DNA of 64,000 bases from Ctenosaura bakeri (lineage: Eukaryota; Chordata; Lepidosauria; Squamata; Iguanidae): contig CAOLHI010002161.1 in assembly GCA_948474755.1 (NCBI GenBank), positions 62,001 through 126,000 of the forward strand, written 5' to 3'. A program made the position numbers and the translations under genes. The notes under the pieces were generated by a model. That model was not told the DNA's origin. It saw only the letters and a list, made by a program, of their open reading frames with translations, and did not search any database. Positions 11,551 through 22,621 of the stretch are shown here, one piece after another; position 1 is the first letter of the stretch; every line of letters starts with the position of its first letter.

Positions 11551-11935
11551 GTGCTTTTCACACCACTCAATGGTAGCACTATGGCCATGTCCACACTGGA
11601 CTATTATAGTGCTATTATTCCACTTTCAACATCCCATGGAATCCTGGGATTTGCAGTTTAGGAGGGGCCTCAAGCCCCAGGATTCCATAGGATGTTGAAA
11701 GTGGAAAAATAGCACTATTTCCAGTGCAGAAATGGCCTGTGATTCAACTTTAAATGCCATGGCTGCATCCTATGGAATCCTAAGGTTTGTAGTTTGCTGA
11801 GACAGTAGATTCTGTGGCTGTAGATTCTAAATATGCCTCCCTAAATTGAAAATCTCAGGATTCCTTTGGATGGGCCATGGCAATTAAGGAGGAATCCTAG
11901 GATTACAACTGTGTGGTATGAAAGGACTCGCACTG
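11551..11935. mobile_element. Palindromic MITE, second family, interrupted by a family 1 MITE
   Basis: GTGCTTTTCACACCACTCAA at the left pairs with ACTGTGTGGTATGAAAGGAC at the right. The interior reads GCCATGGCTGCATCCTATGG. The family 1 element at 11583-11737 interrupts its left arm. Confidence 0.65.
11583..11737. mobile_element. Palindromic MITE, family 1, nested
   Basis: The ends are GGCCATGTCCACACTGGACT and CCAGTGCAGAAATGGCC. The flanking 3-mers TAT (11580-11582) and TGT (11738-11740) differ at one base. The arms meet at GGGGCCTCAAGCCCC. Confidence 0.85.
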
Positions 11936-12313
11936 GCTGTGGACCAAACTGCATTCTTTCCCAGTATAGTCAGACCCAGCCATGGACCTATATGTTGTAT
12001 CTCAAATGCACTAGTGCACTATGCTTTATGTGGGTATGCCCATGTGAGGCTTTATATGTCAACTAATGCAGAATGTTGCTGCTATGATTTTGACTGGGAC
12101 CATGTGACCTCTTCAGTATACCATGCCACACTGGCAGCCTGTTTTTGTTTGTTTTTGGTCAATTTACATCAAAAGTACTAGTTTGCATTATCTTTAAACC
12201 TGCTAAAGGAGCTTGGAACTTGGTCACTTGAAGGACTGCCTCTTCATATGCGAACCTGCTGGTACTTTAAGACCAACTGTTGGATCTGCTTTGTGTTTGC
12301 TCTTGCCATCAGA

Positions 12314-12515
12314 GGCCATTTCTGCACTACACTGTTATAGTGCTATTATTCCAGTTTCAACATCCTATGGTACCCTGGGATTTGCAGTTTAGGGAGGGGC
12401 ATTTAGACTTCTCAGCCAGAGAGCTCTTTGGCCTCAGTAAACTCCAAACCTCAGAATTCCACAGGATGTTGAACGTGGAATAATAGTACTATAACAGTGT
12501 AATGCAGAAATGGAC
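12314..12515. mobile_element. Palindromic MITE, family 1, with AGA target duplication
   Basis: It starts GGCCATTTCTGCAC, ends GCAGAAATGGAC, and is flanked by AGA at 12311-12313 and 12516-12518. Its central spacer (CTCAGCCAGAGAGCTCTTTG) is shared with the copy at 5732. Confidence 0.85.
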
Positions 12516-12790
12516 AGAGACATCATTGGTGAACAGTATATGTGATGGTTTCCTCAGCGGTAGTGTCCTGTAGATAGAACTTCTTGCCCAAAATGGTTAA
12601 ATCACCTTCCTTTTAAACTGTGTTCCTCTGGCCCATGAAGACTTTCCTCAAATGAGAATTTGACTCTTGTTGTTGCTTAATTTTATTGATGACCAAAACA
12701 ACCTAGATGCACTCTACCCTCAGAACTATAGAAACTACTACCCACAGGAGGGATCAAAAGAACATAGGCAAAGATCAAGTATTGCATGTA

Positions 12791-13217
12791 CAGTAGCCCT
12801 TCCACATTTGCAAGGGTTTGGGGCACAGAATCCCCTTCCCGTTCAGAGTTTCCCATTCTTTTGCCCCTGGAGTTGAGAGAGGAGAGAAGAAGGATAACCT
12901 GAAAGGCTTACCGGTACTTTCCTCTCTTCCAACAGCCATCATGAAAAGGGAGGAGTGGGAGCAAAGAGAGCACTTGACAAATCAGCAGCCATTACATAGC
13001 AGAATGTGCAGCCACATGGCCAAGAGGCCACACCTTCAGCAGTGGGAGGGGGCTTTGCTCACCCCAAGGGAAAAAACCTCCATTTTAAACACAAACCTCA
13101 CAAGCCTGGGGTGAGGAATGCAAGGGATGGGAGGAGGAAAATGGGGGGGGTCAAGCATGTGCCTCCCAAATAATCAAATCTGTGAAGGTTAAACCCACAA
13201 ATGTGCAGGGGGAACTG
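12791..13217. mobile_element. Tigger-like nonautonomous DNA transposon with TA target duplication
   Basis: CAGTAGCCCTTCCACATTTG at the left is mirrored by CAAATGTGCAGGGGGAACTG at the right. TA flanks both sides (12789-12790, 13218-13219). CAAATAATCAAATCTGTGAA near the right end is the reverse complement of the subterminal block at 3555. No transposase frame. Confidence 0.8.
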
Positions 13218-13865
13218 TACACATACAGGCTGACAAAAACCAATTTGGTCAAAATCTGTCATTTAAAGATCCGGGAAATAGAAGTACCATCCATCAACTT
13301 TCACAATCATTATATCTAAATAATATATGTATCTTTCATTGTCTCCAAATAGTCTTTTTTGTACTACATTGCCCATTGTTTGCTTCATTACCTATAATAG
13401 TCTTTTGAATAATATTATAGTTTCAGAGCCTATGTGAGTTCTTTCTAAATGTACATGGATGTTATGTTTGATATGTCATTGTTATGAATATAGTGTAAGA
13501 TTTTTGTGGGCATAAATAGTAATACTTGATCGTTACCTATGTTCTTTTTATCCCTCCTGTGGATAGTAGTTTCCTTAAATATTACAATGTTATTAAGTTC
13601 CCTAGATTTCAGAAATCTCATTTGCATTCTGATGTAACAAATTGGCATTTTTTAAAAAATTAAATTTTAAGGCATTGTGTCAAATGATAGTAACAACTCC
13701 TTTCCTTATTACCAGTCTTCTGCCCTCAGTAATTCCTACTACAACTAAGAAGAAGGAAAGAAAAGAATCAAGTAAAGTTTGTGTAAAAGAAGAGTGTAAA
13801 ATCAGTTAATCAACCAATTGGCAATTTTCATTGTTTTTTAAAGAAAGTGTATCTCCTTCAGATAG

Positions 13866-14010
13866 AGAACCAGTGTGGTGTAGCAGTTTTGAGTGCTAGA
13901 CTAGGGACTCAGGCAGACTAAAGTCTGTACCTCCCTTTGGCGATGAAAACCCGTTGGATATCCTTGGGCAGGTCACACACTCTCAATCTTAGAGGAGAAT
14001 CTCAGCATAA
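13866..14010 (+). repeat. tRNA-headed SINE, 5' half
   Basis: AGAACCAGTGTGGTGTAGCA, GAGTGCTAGACTAGGGACTC and GGGCAGGTCACACACTCTCA identify it. The tail is missing. Confidence 0.75.
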
Positions 14011-14069
14011 GATCAGTTCTTAATATTACTGAATTTTTGGAATGCCATAATGACAAAAAGGCTGTTTTG

Positions 14070-16445
14070 ATTTTATTTTATTTTTAAAGATGCAGAAAAA
14101 GCATTTGACAATATTTCTTGGAATTACTTATTTCAAGTTTGGAGAGGATGAACTTTGGTGAAAATGTTATTCGGGCAATAAAGACAATTTACTTGGCTCA
14201 AAAAAAAAACAGATTTTAGTACATGATGATGAAGCAACACCTATTGAAATGCAAAAGGGAACTAGACAAGGTTGCCTCTTGTCACCTTTACTTTTTATTT
14301 TGGCTTTGGAGAACCTATTGAAAGATGTTAGAGAAGACAACAGAATTTATGGGATAAGACTGAAAAAAAGAACAGTACAAGTGAGAGTTTCTGTGGATGA
14401 TCTTGTGATAATAACACAACATCCATTTGATTCAGTGAAGGCTCTTCTAGAAAAAAATAAGGCTTTTGGGACTTCCCCTGGGTTTAAAGTTGTGATAAAA
14501 CAAGATTCTTGACAAAGATATGATCTCAGAAAAGAATAATGAATTCTTTCAAATTTTAAAGTGGAAAAAAGGGAATATTTTGGTATTATAATTACAAAAA
14601 AAAGTGTTTATGATTTCAAATATCTGTGAAATGCTTTGGAAAGAAATTAAAAGAGATTTAGAAAAACTGGAAAGTTACATTTGTCCCTTTTGGGTAAAAT
14701 TGCAATAATAAAATCAAATGTTTTGCCAAGGCTTTTATTTCTCTTTCAAATGATCCCTGTTATAAGAAATGGAATAGCTTTTGTGCAATTGCAGAAAGAG
14801 ATACCTAGATTTGTTTGGCAGGCAAAGAAAGCAGAATAAAACTTAAAATAATGCATGACACTAAAGGAAAGGAGTGGTTAGGAGTCTCTAATGTTCAATT
14901 ATGTTATGATGTCTGTTGTTTTGCCTCTCTGAAGGAAAGGATATTGCTCAGAGATGAGAGACTCTGGCCGTTTCCACATGTGGGGGGGAGCCCGAAAACT
15001 TTGTTTTCCAGCCGGCTGAGTCCATCGCCACGAGGAGCAGTGCGAGTTCGCTGCTCCGCAGTCCTCCGGCATCCCAAATGGCGGCTTCCAGTTGGTGGAG
15101 GCTCTCCAACCGAAGAAACTCACCAGCCGAAAGCCTGCCCCGGAAGATCTGCAGGCACGCGCTTGCGCGCGCCTGCAAATCTACTCCAGAGCCAGGCGAC
15201 GGAGCTACATGGCTTTGCTCGCTCCGTGCTTTTTAAAAACCTCAAAAAAGAGGTTTTCAAAAACCACACTGCACGACCAGAACCAGACTGAGGGGTGGAT
15301 CTACAGAAAGTAGTCCACCCCAGTCCACTCTATGGTGCAGAAGACCATTGGAGGTTGCTCTGCACCATTTTAAATTCCCAGTGCGGAAATGGCCTCTGGG
15401 AACACAAATGTCATGATTTAAGATTTGGGTGGCATAGTTATCTTTGGTATGATAAAGTTAAAGCTCATGCTGAATTTAAAAATCATTGTATTAGAAAGGC
15501 TCACATACAAGTTTGGTATAAGTATACCATAATCAGAGACTTTTTCTTATGATAATATTAGTCATCCCACTGCAGGAAACTTTTTTTTAGAGGAAAGAAT
15601 GGGCTAAACATTGAAGAGGGTTGGTTTATCATGATCTTTTGTACTTTGGATAAGATGGTCGGGAATTTAAATCAAGAGGGAGGTTTTCTAAGGAAGGCAA
15701 GGATCTTAATTGATTTGTTCCATATGCAACTTAAAGACACATTTAATCATGATTTAAAAATATAGCCATAGGGATGGAGAAAATGAGTTCTGTTTAGAGT
15801 TGTGCAAAGAGGATGATCATGTCATTTTTGAAATTAGAGACAGAAGATGACTCTATAAAAGGGTACATGGGCTCAAAATTTTGGGCATAAACATACATAT
15901 GGATGTATGGGGAAAATGTGGTCTAAAGATATAAAGTTTACTTTGTGTAGCAATTTAAGTAAAATCTGTATAAGACAATGTACAGATGGAATTTAACCCC
16001 AAATAGGCTGTCAAAAACGTCTCAGAATGTTTCAGATCAATGTTCGGAGGTCTCAAGATAAGGAAGGCTCTTTTTTTTTTCTTTCTCATATGTGATGGAT
16101 TTGTAAGAAGGCAAAAAGTTACTGGTCTAAGATTCATAAATTAATAAAAAAAAAATTAAAGATAGATTTTGCAATGGCACCAGAAATTATGAATAAAGAA
16201 TTGGACAATAAATATGGTTCACTGCTGACATCAGCAAGAATACTGTTCGCTCAAACTTGGAAAAGGACTGAAGCACTGACAACAGAGGAATGGATTGTTA
16301 AGGTTGCTGAGTTAGCCCAGATTGCCAAATTCATGTGGGTTTTAAAAGATAAGCCAACTGAAGATTTTATGGAAGACTAGAAACTGTTTATGAACTTTTT
16401 GAGCAATAAGAAATCTAATGATGTAATAATCTGTGGTTATTTTTA
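14070..16445 (+). mobile_element. L1-type LINE ORF2 fragment, interrupted by a GC-rich MITE
   Basis: Translation gives KDAEKAFDNISWN near 14087, then GTRQGCLLSPLLF and a catalytic-type SVDD in a reverse transcriptase block (about 14258-14420). The C-terminal part near 16200-16380 reads SARILFAQTWKR... EEWIVKVAELAQ... KPTEDFMED. The order and motifs match L1 ORF2 of lizards. Frames are broken by stops and indels, and a 429-bp element is inserted at 14966. Confidence 0.85.
14966..15394. mobile_element. GC-rich Harbinger-like MITE with TCT target duplication
   Basis: It begins GGCCGTTTCCACATG and ends GTGCGGAAATGGCC, flanked by TCT at 14963-14965 and 15395-15397. Removing it rejoins the surrounding L1 sequence. 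The interior (ATGGCGGCTTCCAGTTGGTG) matches the element at 17152-17636 in order. The open frames inside it are shadows of its GC-rich content. Confidence 0.85.
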
Positions 16446-16452
16446 TTAGTAA

Positions 16453-16732
16453 AGCCAAAATGGTATAGTGGTTTGAGTGTTAGGTCCCTCAAAGGCCCTT
16501 CCCTAAACTGCAAATCTCTGGATTCCATAGGATGTTGAAAGTGGAATAATAGCACTATAACAGTCTAGTGCGGAAATGACCTCAGATTCAAATCCCACTC
16601 AGTCATGGAAACCCACTAGGTAACCTTGGGTGCATCACACACTCTGAGCCCCCAGAAAACCCTGTGATAGGTTCATAGTAGGGTTGCAACTAATTGGAAA
16701 TGACTTAATGGCACACAACAACAGCAATGACA
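16453..16732 (+). repeat. tRNA-headed SINE split by a truncated MITE
   Basis: The head AAAATGGTATAGTGGTTTGA is separated from AGATTCAAATCCCACTCAG (box B region) by MITE sequence at about 16486-16581. The tail reads AATGGCACACAACAACAGCA. Confidence 0.8.
16486..16581. mobile_element. Palindromic MITE, family 1, one arm only
   Basis: CTTCCCTAAACTGCAAATC through TTGAAAGTGGAATAATAGCA to TAGTGCGGAAATGACC is the right arm. The left arm is missing. Confidence 0.8.
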
Positions 16733-17151
16733 ACAATAGTGATTATAGTGATACACACTGATTGTGCTACACAATCCTTGTGTAGAATGGCAATGTGATG
16801 CAACTGAAACTAGACACCAAATGTGAACTCAATGTGTCTGGTTTACAGACTCACAGTCCAATGCTGAAACCACTACTCTGTGCTGGCTCTTCTTATCTCA
16901 TTCTACCTTCACAGTGACTCTAAGCAGTTTACACCAAGAAAGAGCTGTTTCTCCTAAGCCACCAAAATACTCAGAATGGCTGACAAATGATATGAAGTCA
17001 GATCTCTCTAAGCTAAACAGAACAGGTAGAACTAGTAGAACTAGGTATGGCACGATAGTAGCACTACCTATTTAGTATATTCTGGCTGTACCTCAGCTGG
17101 ACATGGAAAATGCTGGTACTACCTATTCAGTCCATTTTCAGGGCAGACTGA

Positions 17152-17636
17152 GGCCCTTTTCACACACGGGTGGGGAAATAGGGAAAGCCACGCTTAAACA
17201 TGGGCTTACCTCGTTCCGTCGCTGCGTGGAGCAGAGCATTTCGCCGCTCTACACGGAGCAGCGTCCTGCGGCGTCCTCAGCTCCCGGCAGCGCTCAAAAT
17301 GGCGGATTTTGACTGGTGGAGCCTCTCCACCAATCGGAGAAGCTCGCCAGCTGGAAATCCCGCCCCCTGCCCGATCTGCAGGGACACCCTTTCGCGCGTC
17401 CGTAAATCCATACAGGCGCTGCGACGGGGCTGTGCGGGGCTGGACACCCCGTGCCTTTGAAAAACCACATAAAATGTGGTTTTCCAAAAGCATGCTGCAC
17501 CGCCACTTGCGGGCGCTCGACCGCAGATTGGCGTGTGGATTTACTCAAGAGTAATCCACCCCAATTCATGTAACAGTGTAGACGGCCTCCGTGGAGGTCG
17601 ATCTACACCGTTTTTTAACCCCATGTGGAAAGGGCC
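17152..17636. mobile_element. GC-rich Harbinger-like MITE with TGA target duplication
   Basis: It begins GGCCCTTTTCACACACG and ends CATGTGGAAAGGGCC, with TGA at 17149-17151 and 17637-17639. The interior shares ATGGCGG..., GGTGGAGCCTCTCCACCAAT and a GTGGATTTAC block with 14966-15394. Overlapping short frames on both strands reflect GC content, not genes. Confidence 0.85.
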
Positions 17637-17673
17637 TGAGCCACAAGCATGTACCATGAAAAAACTGAGTGCT

Positions 17674-19092
17674 GGGCACCGTTGGCTTTCAGTTGGCATG
17701 TGTATTTGGGCTTCCTCAAAGATATGACATTACAAGATTATAACCAGCATTTTGTAAGGAGATCCATACTTAAAACATGGAATAAATATAAATCTAGACT
17801 TTATCCGAAAACCCCACTTTGGATATCCCCAGATGAAGCCTTCTACAAGCGAGAAAATATCTTCCATGGTAAATAGATGACATATGGAGATATATTAATA
17901 GTAAAGGGAACAGAAATAAAAATGAAAACAATAGAGGAACTGCAGGAAGAAGGTATGAACTGCCATTGGTTGTTATATAGACAGATGTACAAGAAATTTA
18001 AGATGGAAAAGAAATTGAATGGGTTCCAAATAGAAAAAAATTGGTTTGATTTGGTGATGTTTGAGAAGAATAAAGGATAAAGGATCAATCTCTATAATAT
18101 ATCAACATCTATTGGAATGGTTCACCGAAGAAAAGGTAGTAAAAGAATCAATGATACGGTGGGCCCAGAATGTGGGTAGGGAGATAAGTTCGGATCAATG
18201 GCAAAAAAATTTGGCAAAAAAGACTGAAATATACTGTTTGCCAAGATTTGTGAGAGAATGTTTATAAAATGCATCTGAAATGGTATCTCCCGCCTGAAAG
18301 GTTGGCAAAAATGTATAAATGTGATGATAGATGTTGGAAATGCCAAACAGAAAAAGGCGCTTTCTATCATCAGTTGTGGCTTTGTAACTATGCACAGAGA
18401 TATTGGAAATACATTCATTTGACCATGGAAAATTTTTTAGGGATTAAATATGTGATGTTTCCAGAAATGTATTTATTGAATATCCTGGGGGATGAAATGG
18501 AGAAAAAGTTTGGAATGATTATTTTTATATGATAGTATGTGCCGGAATAGTTTTCGCAAGATATTGGAAATCTCACGAAACTCCTATGGAAGGAGAATGG
18601 GAAAAAGCTTTGTGGGATACGATAATAATGGATAAACTAACTCTGTTTCTTAATAATAAGTACTTAGCAGATTTCAATAAAACTTGGGAGCTGCTTATAT
18701 CTTTCTTTAAAGAAAAGTGGAAAGATAAATACTTGCAGAAGGATTCTAGAATGAAGTGGCAAATGCGATAATGAACTTAAAATACACACACACACACACA
18801 CACACATATTGTTTAGCCTATTCTCAATGATAAGATTTGTATCTTTTGAATCTAAAAGAATTAAGATGATATCAATCAGCAGATCAAATAGATATAATCC
18901 AGATCCTGTATATAAACAGATGATATATCAACGAGACTAATCAAGTGGGATTTTTTTTCTTTCTTCTTTTGTTATATGTTGTATTATGTTATTTTATGTT
19001 TTATATTTGTATTATGTTGTTTTATGTTATGTTTGAGATTTTGTATGATATATGTTTTAATGTTTGAAAATTTAATTAAAAAAAAGAAAAAA
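17674..19092 (+). mobile_element. 5'-truncated L1-type LINE insertion with 16-bp target duplication
   Basis: The 16-mer GAAAAAACTGAGTGCT occurs at 17658-17673 and again at 19093-19108, directly after an A-rich tail. Between them is the 3' part of an L1 ORF2: LAKMYKCDDRCWKC near 18300, then a tryptophan-rich stretch and FARYWKSHETPMEGEWEKAL near 18550. This matches the C-terminal Cys-containing domain of lizard L1. A (CA)n run at 18784-18806 lies in the 3' UTR. The coding part is split over several frames, so it is inactive. Confidence 0.9.
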
Positions 19093-19127
19093 GAAAAAAC
19101 TGAGTGCTAGCCAGAGTCCTGCTGGTG

Positions 19128-19215
19128 CTTTCATAGAATCATAGAAACATAGAGTTGGAAGAAACCACAATGGTCATTGAGTCCAAACCCCCTGCTTTAA
19201 ACCTGTGTCAGGTGT
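19128..19215 (-). mobile_element. CR1-type LINE 3' end
   Basis: On the + strand, AGAATCATAGAAACATAGAG then TTGGAAGAAACCACAATGG and GAGTCCAAACCCCCTGC is the reverse complement of a CR1-type 3' terminus with its ATTCTATGATTCT end. Confidence 0.75.
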
Positions 19216-20084
19216 TAAAGAGAAGTGGTTGGGCATTTTTGTCTAATGTGGCATAACTGTATTCCAGTGAAGCTTGAAGAAGTAGAGTAGCATGTGTGAT
19301 GCCATTATGCATGGAAGCACATTATGCATAGTTGAGCATAGGACATGCAGAGAAATAGTGTGCATTGGGGGGGTGTTCAGTTTCAGAACATCACAATTCA
19401 CTAATCAGGTAGCACTGTGCAACCACCACATAAGTTTGTGAGAATAAAGTTATACTCTATTTCCTTGATGGATCTTGGCCGTTTGTGGGTGCTTCTATAC
19501 TTTTGGGGCATTGCATTACAAGTTGCATTTCTTTCATGTTCAGATGAAGAGGAGGCAGTGGCAGCAAAAGGAGACAGCTGCCAGCCCTGAACTTCCTATT
19601 TCTGAATTATCGTTTTATTATTTATTTTGCAGTTTTCAAATTATTAAAAACAGTGCAGATTAAAAACCTGGCTTCAGAGGAGAGAGGCGTCATCATAAAC
19701 ATACCAATCCCCTTCATCCTGAAAAGTTGGACTGAATGGAAAGAAAGGCATAACTCCACTGTCAGAGTTGGCCTTTCTGTTAGGAAGAATAAGGCAGCCA
19801 TGTCAGACAGCAGACATAAAAACTCTGTTATTCAGTGCACTTCTGTTCCCTTTTTACTGCCATGGAAGAGGATGTGTGATATTTTTCTGCCAAAATAATT
19901 GGATAGGATGGAGGTGCATTGGTTGGAATCTTGCTGGTGTAGCAGCAATACATGGGAGGAGTGGCCGTAAAAGTTCTGTCTATCAGGAAATAAAACTGCT
20001 CTGCTGGATATAGAGGAAATCTTACTGAAATGAGATAGCTTTTGCTGTCACTCTCCTCCTTCTTTAATTGCAACAACCTTCTAT

Positions 20085-20226
20085 CATTGCAACATCCTAT
20101 GGAATCCTGGGGTTTGCAGTTTAGAGAGAGGCTGTTGAGGCCCCTCCCTAAACTGAAAAGCCCAGGATTCCATAGGATATTGAAAATGGAATAATAGCAC
20201 TATAACAGTCTAGTGCGGAAATGGCC
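20085..20226. mobile_element. Palindromic MITE, family 1, left end missing
   Basis: It starts within the left arm (GCAACATCCTATGGAATCC) and has a complete right arm ending TAGTGCGGAAATGGCC. Confidence 0.85.
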
Positions 20227-20453
20227 CGAGTCCAACTCCACACCTCTACCTCCACCAGTGTAGTTTCACCAGACAAAAGGACCTTGGCCATTTATTGTTA
20301 CTTGAATTGTGGTGGATGGAAGTACAATTGGCTGCCCTGCTTTAGGCAGTACTATGTCTGGGGCTGGCTGCATCCACCACAGACTGGGTTCCAGACATTG
20401 TTTTTTGACATATGTTTTTCTCTTATTAAGAAAACGTTACTAGGGCCATTTCC

Positions 20454-20644
20454 GCACTAGCCTGTTATAGTGCTATTATTCCACTTTCAACATCCTATGG
20501 AATCCTGGGGTTTGCAGTTTCGGGAGGGGCCTTTGAGGCCCCTTCACAAACTGCAAAGGCCCCTCCCTAAACTGCAAACCCAGGATTCCATAGGATGTTG
20601 AAAGTGGAATAATAGCACTATAACAGGCTAGTGTGGAAATGGCC
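20454..20644. mobile_element. Palindromic MITE, family 1, with TAG target duplication
   Basis: GGCCATTTCCGCACTAGCCT and AGGCTAGTGTGGAAATGGCC are the ends. TAG lies at 20451-20453 and 20645-20647. It is nearly fully palindromic, with a small internal duplication of the central GCAAAGGCCCC-type segment. Confidence 0.92.
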
Positions 20645-20988
20645 TAGGTCTCCTCTCCCTCCTGTTGATGTTTGAGGGCCTTTAGGAGGTCACCCAGTTC
20701 TCTCAAATTTGAACTGTCTCTCACTGTTCAAATATCAGGGCCGCTTTTTCTGGGATGCTGCACAGATCACAGGAATCTGTGTACATTCAAAGCAGGAATA
20801 ATAAAATACACAGAGATTTTTTTTCCAAAGTTATTATTCCTTGTTTTGCTTGTGTATTTTCTGAACCTTGAGGCCCAGAGGGGTTGATGTGGGAAATGCC
20901 AGATCCTGCTTCCCTTCAAGATGTCATATTCTCACGTTAGCATTCCTACACCCTCTCTGCACTTCACTTCATTGGATATCACCAGAAT

Positions 20989-21270
20989 ATCCTCCAATAT
21001 TTCACAAGTGAACACTGGGACACATGTGGCCAAGCAACATCTGAGTTTGGTCAAGATGGCAAAAACTATTAATAAGGAAGAACACACAAGGCAGGAGAGG
21101 ATGCAGTCTGATGTAATGGGGAATTACAACAGGGATCCTGCAGGAAATGAAAAAACCAAGGATGAAAGGAGAAAGTGAGAGGAGAAAGAACTGGGACATT
21201 TTAGAAGCAGCTGGAAAAGTGGAACAATAGAAATTAATCAGGACTGTCTTTGTCAAATCAGGACAGTTGT
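20989..21270 (+). repeat. Unclassified dispersed repeat, copy 2 of 4
   Basis: It runs from CTCCAATATTTCACAAGTG through GGACACATGTGGCCAAGCAA to AAATCAGGACAGTTG. The middle (GTTTGCAG region) is deleted compared with copies 1 and 3. Confidence 0.65.
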
Positions 21271-21284
21271 GCGGTATGGAAGTC

Positions 21285-21322
21285 TCTCTCTCTCTGACAC
21301 GCACGCACACACGCGCACACAC
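21285..21322. repeat. Microsatellite patch (TC)n then (CA/CG)n
   Basis: CTCTCTCTCTCTCTG followed by an alternating ACGCACACACGCGCACACAC run. Confidence 0.7.
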
Positions 21323-21339
21323 TACCAGAACCTGCAGTC

Positions 21340-21535
21340 ATCCATTGAAACTAGTCAGGAGATTCAAGAAAGAAGAACTTCTTCACATAGAGCATAGTTA
21401 AATTATGGTATCTGCCAGTACAAATTGGCCACTTGCTTGGATGTGACTTGTAGCTGCTAGTAGCCATGATTCCTTCCAGTACCATAGGCAATATCCCTTT
21501 GTACATCAGTTACGGGGGAGCGGGTGGAGGGCTGT
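21340..21535 (+). mobile_element. CR1-like LINE 3' fragment
   Basis: AAGAACTTCTTCACATAGAG, CATAGTTAAATTATGG and AGCTGCTAGTAGCCATGATT follow the order of a CR1-family 3' region. It ends at the 9-bp direct repeat that precedes the unidentified frame. Confidence 0.5.
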
Positions 21536-22048
21536 CCTTGTAATTTTGTTCTGTTTGTTGGCTTTCCATTTGCAACTGGTTGTCCACTGTTTGGACAGGT
21601 TTTGGATCAGATAGGCTTGATAGGTATGGTCTTTCAAGATTCTTTCCATGATGTAATTTACTGAGATCTTTACATCCTTTGTCTGAAAGGTTTTCAGAGT
21701 ACTGAAGAACCTGTCTAGGTATCTACATTGCCTTAATGTCTGCAAACTAAGGGAAGGCCATCTCCTGGTTTGAGACGGACCTTTCCAAAATGCCTTCAGG
21801 TGGGCTTTTGCTTCTTCAGTGGACACCCTCCCAGCTTTAAGTGGCCATTTGATATTGCATACTGTGGCCTTGTGGGAAATTTTAAATAGTGGGATGTGTC
21901 TGGTCAATTCATTAATTGGGGTCTGAGGGGAGAAAGGGGTCTGAGGACAGAGTCCATCTGCCAAACTGATTCTTCCAGGTCCCCCAAAGAAGCCTGAAAA
22001 CAAGTAGAAGAACCTCAGCCAAGTGGCTCCAAATATCTTCTCATGCAT
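21506..22048 (-). CDS. Unidentified 180-codon open frame; possible retrocopy or element fragment
   Basis: I do not recognise this protein. The minus-strand frame starts MHEKIFGATWLRFFYLF (a short hydrophobic stretch), has a Lys/Arg-rich middle (KWPLKAGRVSTEEAKAHLKA) and a hydrophilic end that runs into CR1-like sequence. The 9-mer GAGGGCTGT occurs on the + strand at 21527-21535 and 22057-22065, so the interval 21536-22056 may be a discrete insertion. No poly(A), splice sites or family motif is visible. A 180-codon frame is unusual for this AT-rich intron, but chance is not excluded. Confidence 0.25.
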   Translation of the reverse strand: MHEKIFGATWLRFFYLFSGFFGGPGRISLADGLCPQTPFSPQTPINELTRHIPLFKISHKATVCNIKWPLKAGRVSTEEAKAHLKAFWKGPSQTRRWPSLSLQTLRQCRYLDRFFSTLKTFQTKDVKISVNYIMERILKDHTYQAYLIQNLSKQWTTSCKWKANKQNKITRTALHPLPRN

Positions 22049-22621
22049 TGAAATTAGAGGGCTGTGAGCCCATTGGCAACCCTACCTGCTCCTTCAGCAA
22101 TTGCACAGAGTCTACTAAAAGTCTGAACCAAAACCTCAATTGCAGCACTTTCTGGAATTTTCAAGGATAATGGTTTTTTTATATAGGATGCAGCTAACAG
22201 GCTTGTAAAATGATGATGTTCCACCCTGACCTTCTCTGTTTCAAACCAGAGAACCTCAGATTTTTAAATGTGTTTTTGGCGAGGGCTTTGCATGCACAAG
22301 ATATTTAGGGATGTGGAGGGAGGAAATTATGTTGGCTCAGCTTTGGCCCTCTAACTGTGTGCATTAACTTAGCAGATTAATGTTGCATTTACTTCACATA
22401 GTGCAGCAGAGCTGAGCAGGAAATAAAGCACTGTAAAGTTTGCAGGAATGTCTGACCCACTATGCCAAAAGAGTTATCTGTTCCGAATTAATTTTAATGT
22501 ACTGTTCATTTGTATTCATTTGCTTCAAGGATACATTTACTATATACCACCTAAATGTAATCATCACAAAGGAAAGAACATTCCATGGTCTTGGCAAAAT
22601 GACTTCTAGTAGGTCTCAGCT

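Larger units (their letters stand above)
10620..12300 (+). mobile_element. L2-type LINE relic interrupted by MITEs
   Basis: Translation at 10700-10790 gives LLVPLDLSMASDTISHSILL, resembling the L2 RT block LLDLSAAFDTVDHSILLDRL. A QYADD-like motif is encoded near 10955-10975. Near 12055-12145, NAECC and HVTSSVYHATLAA echo the C-terminal NAAARLL... HITPVL... LHWLPV. The middle is disrupted and contains the nested MITEs at 11551-11935. It is a dead copy with several stops. Confidence 0.7.

Noticed and set aside
14815..15313. 158-codon frame and companions at the GC-rich block
   Set aside because: They lie inside the GC-rich MITE at 14966-15394, which has clear inverted ends and a target duplication; frames appear on both strands.
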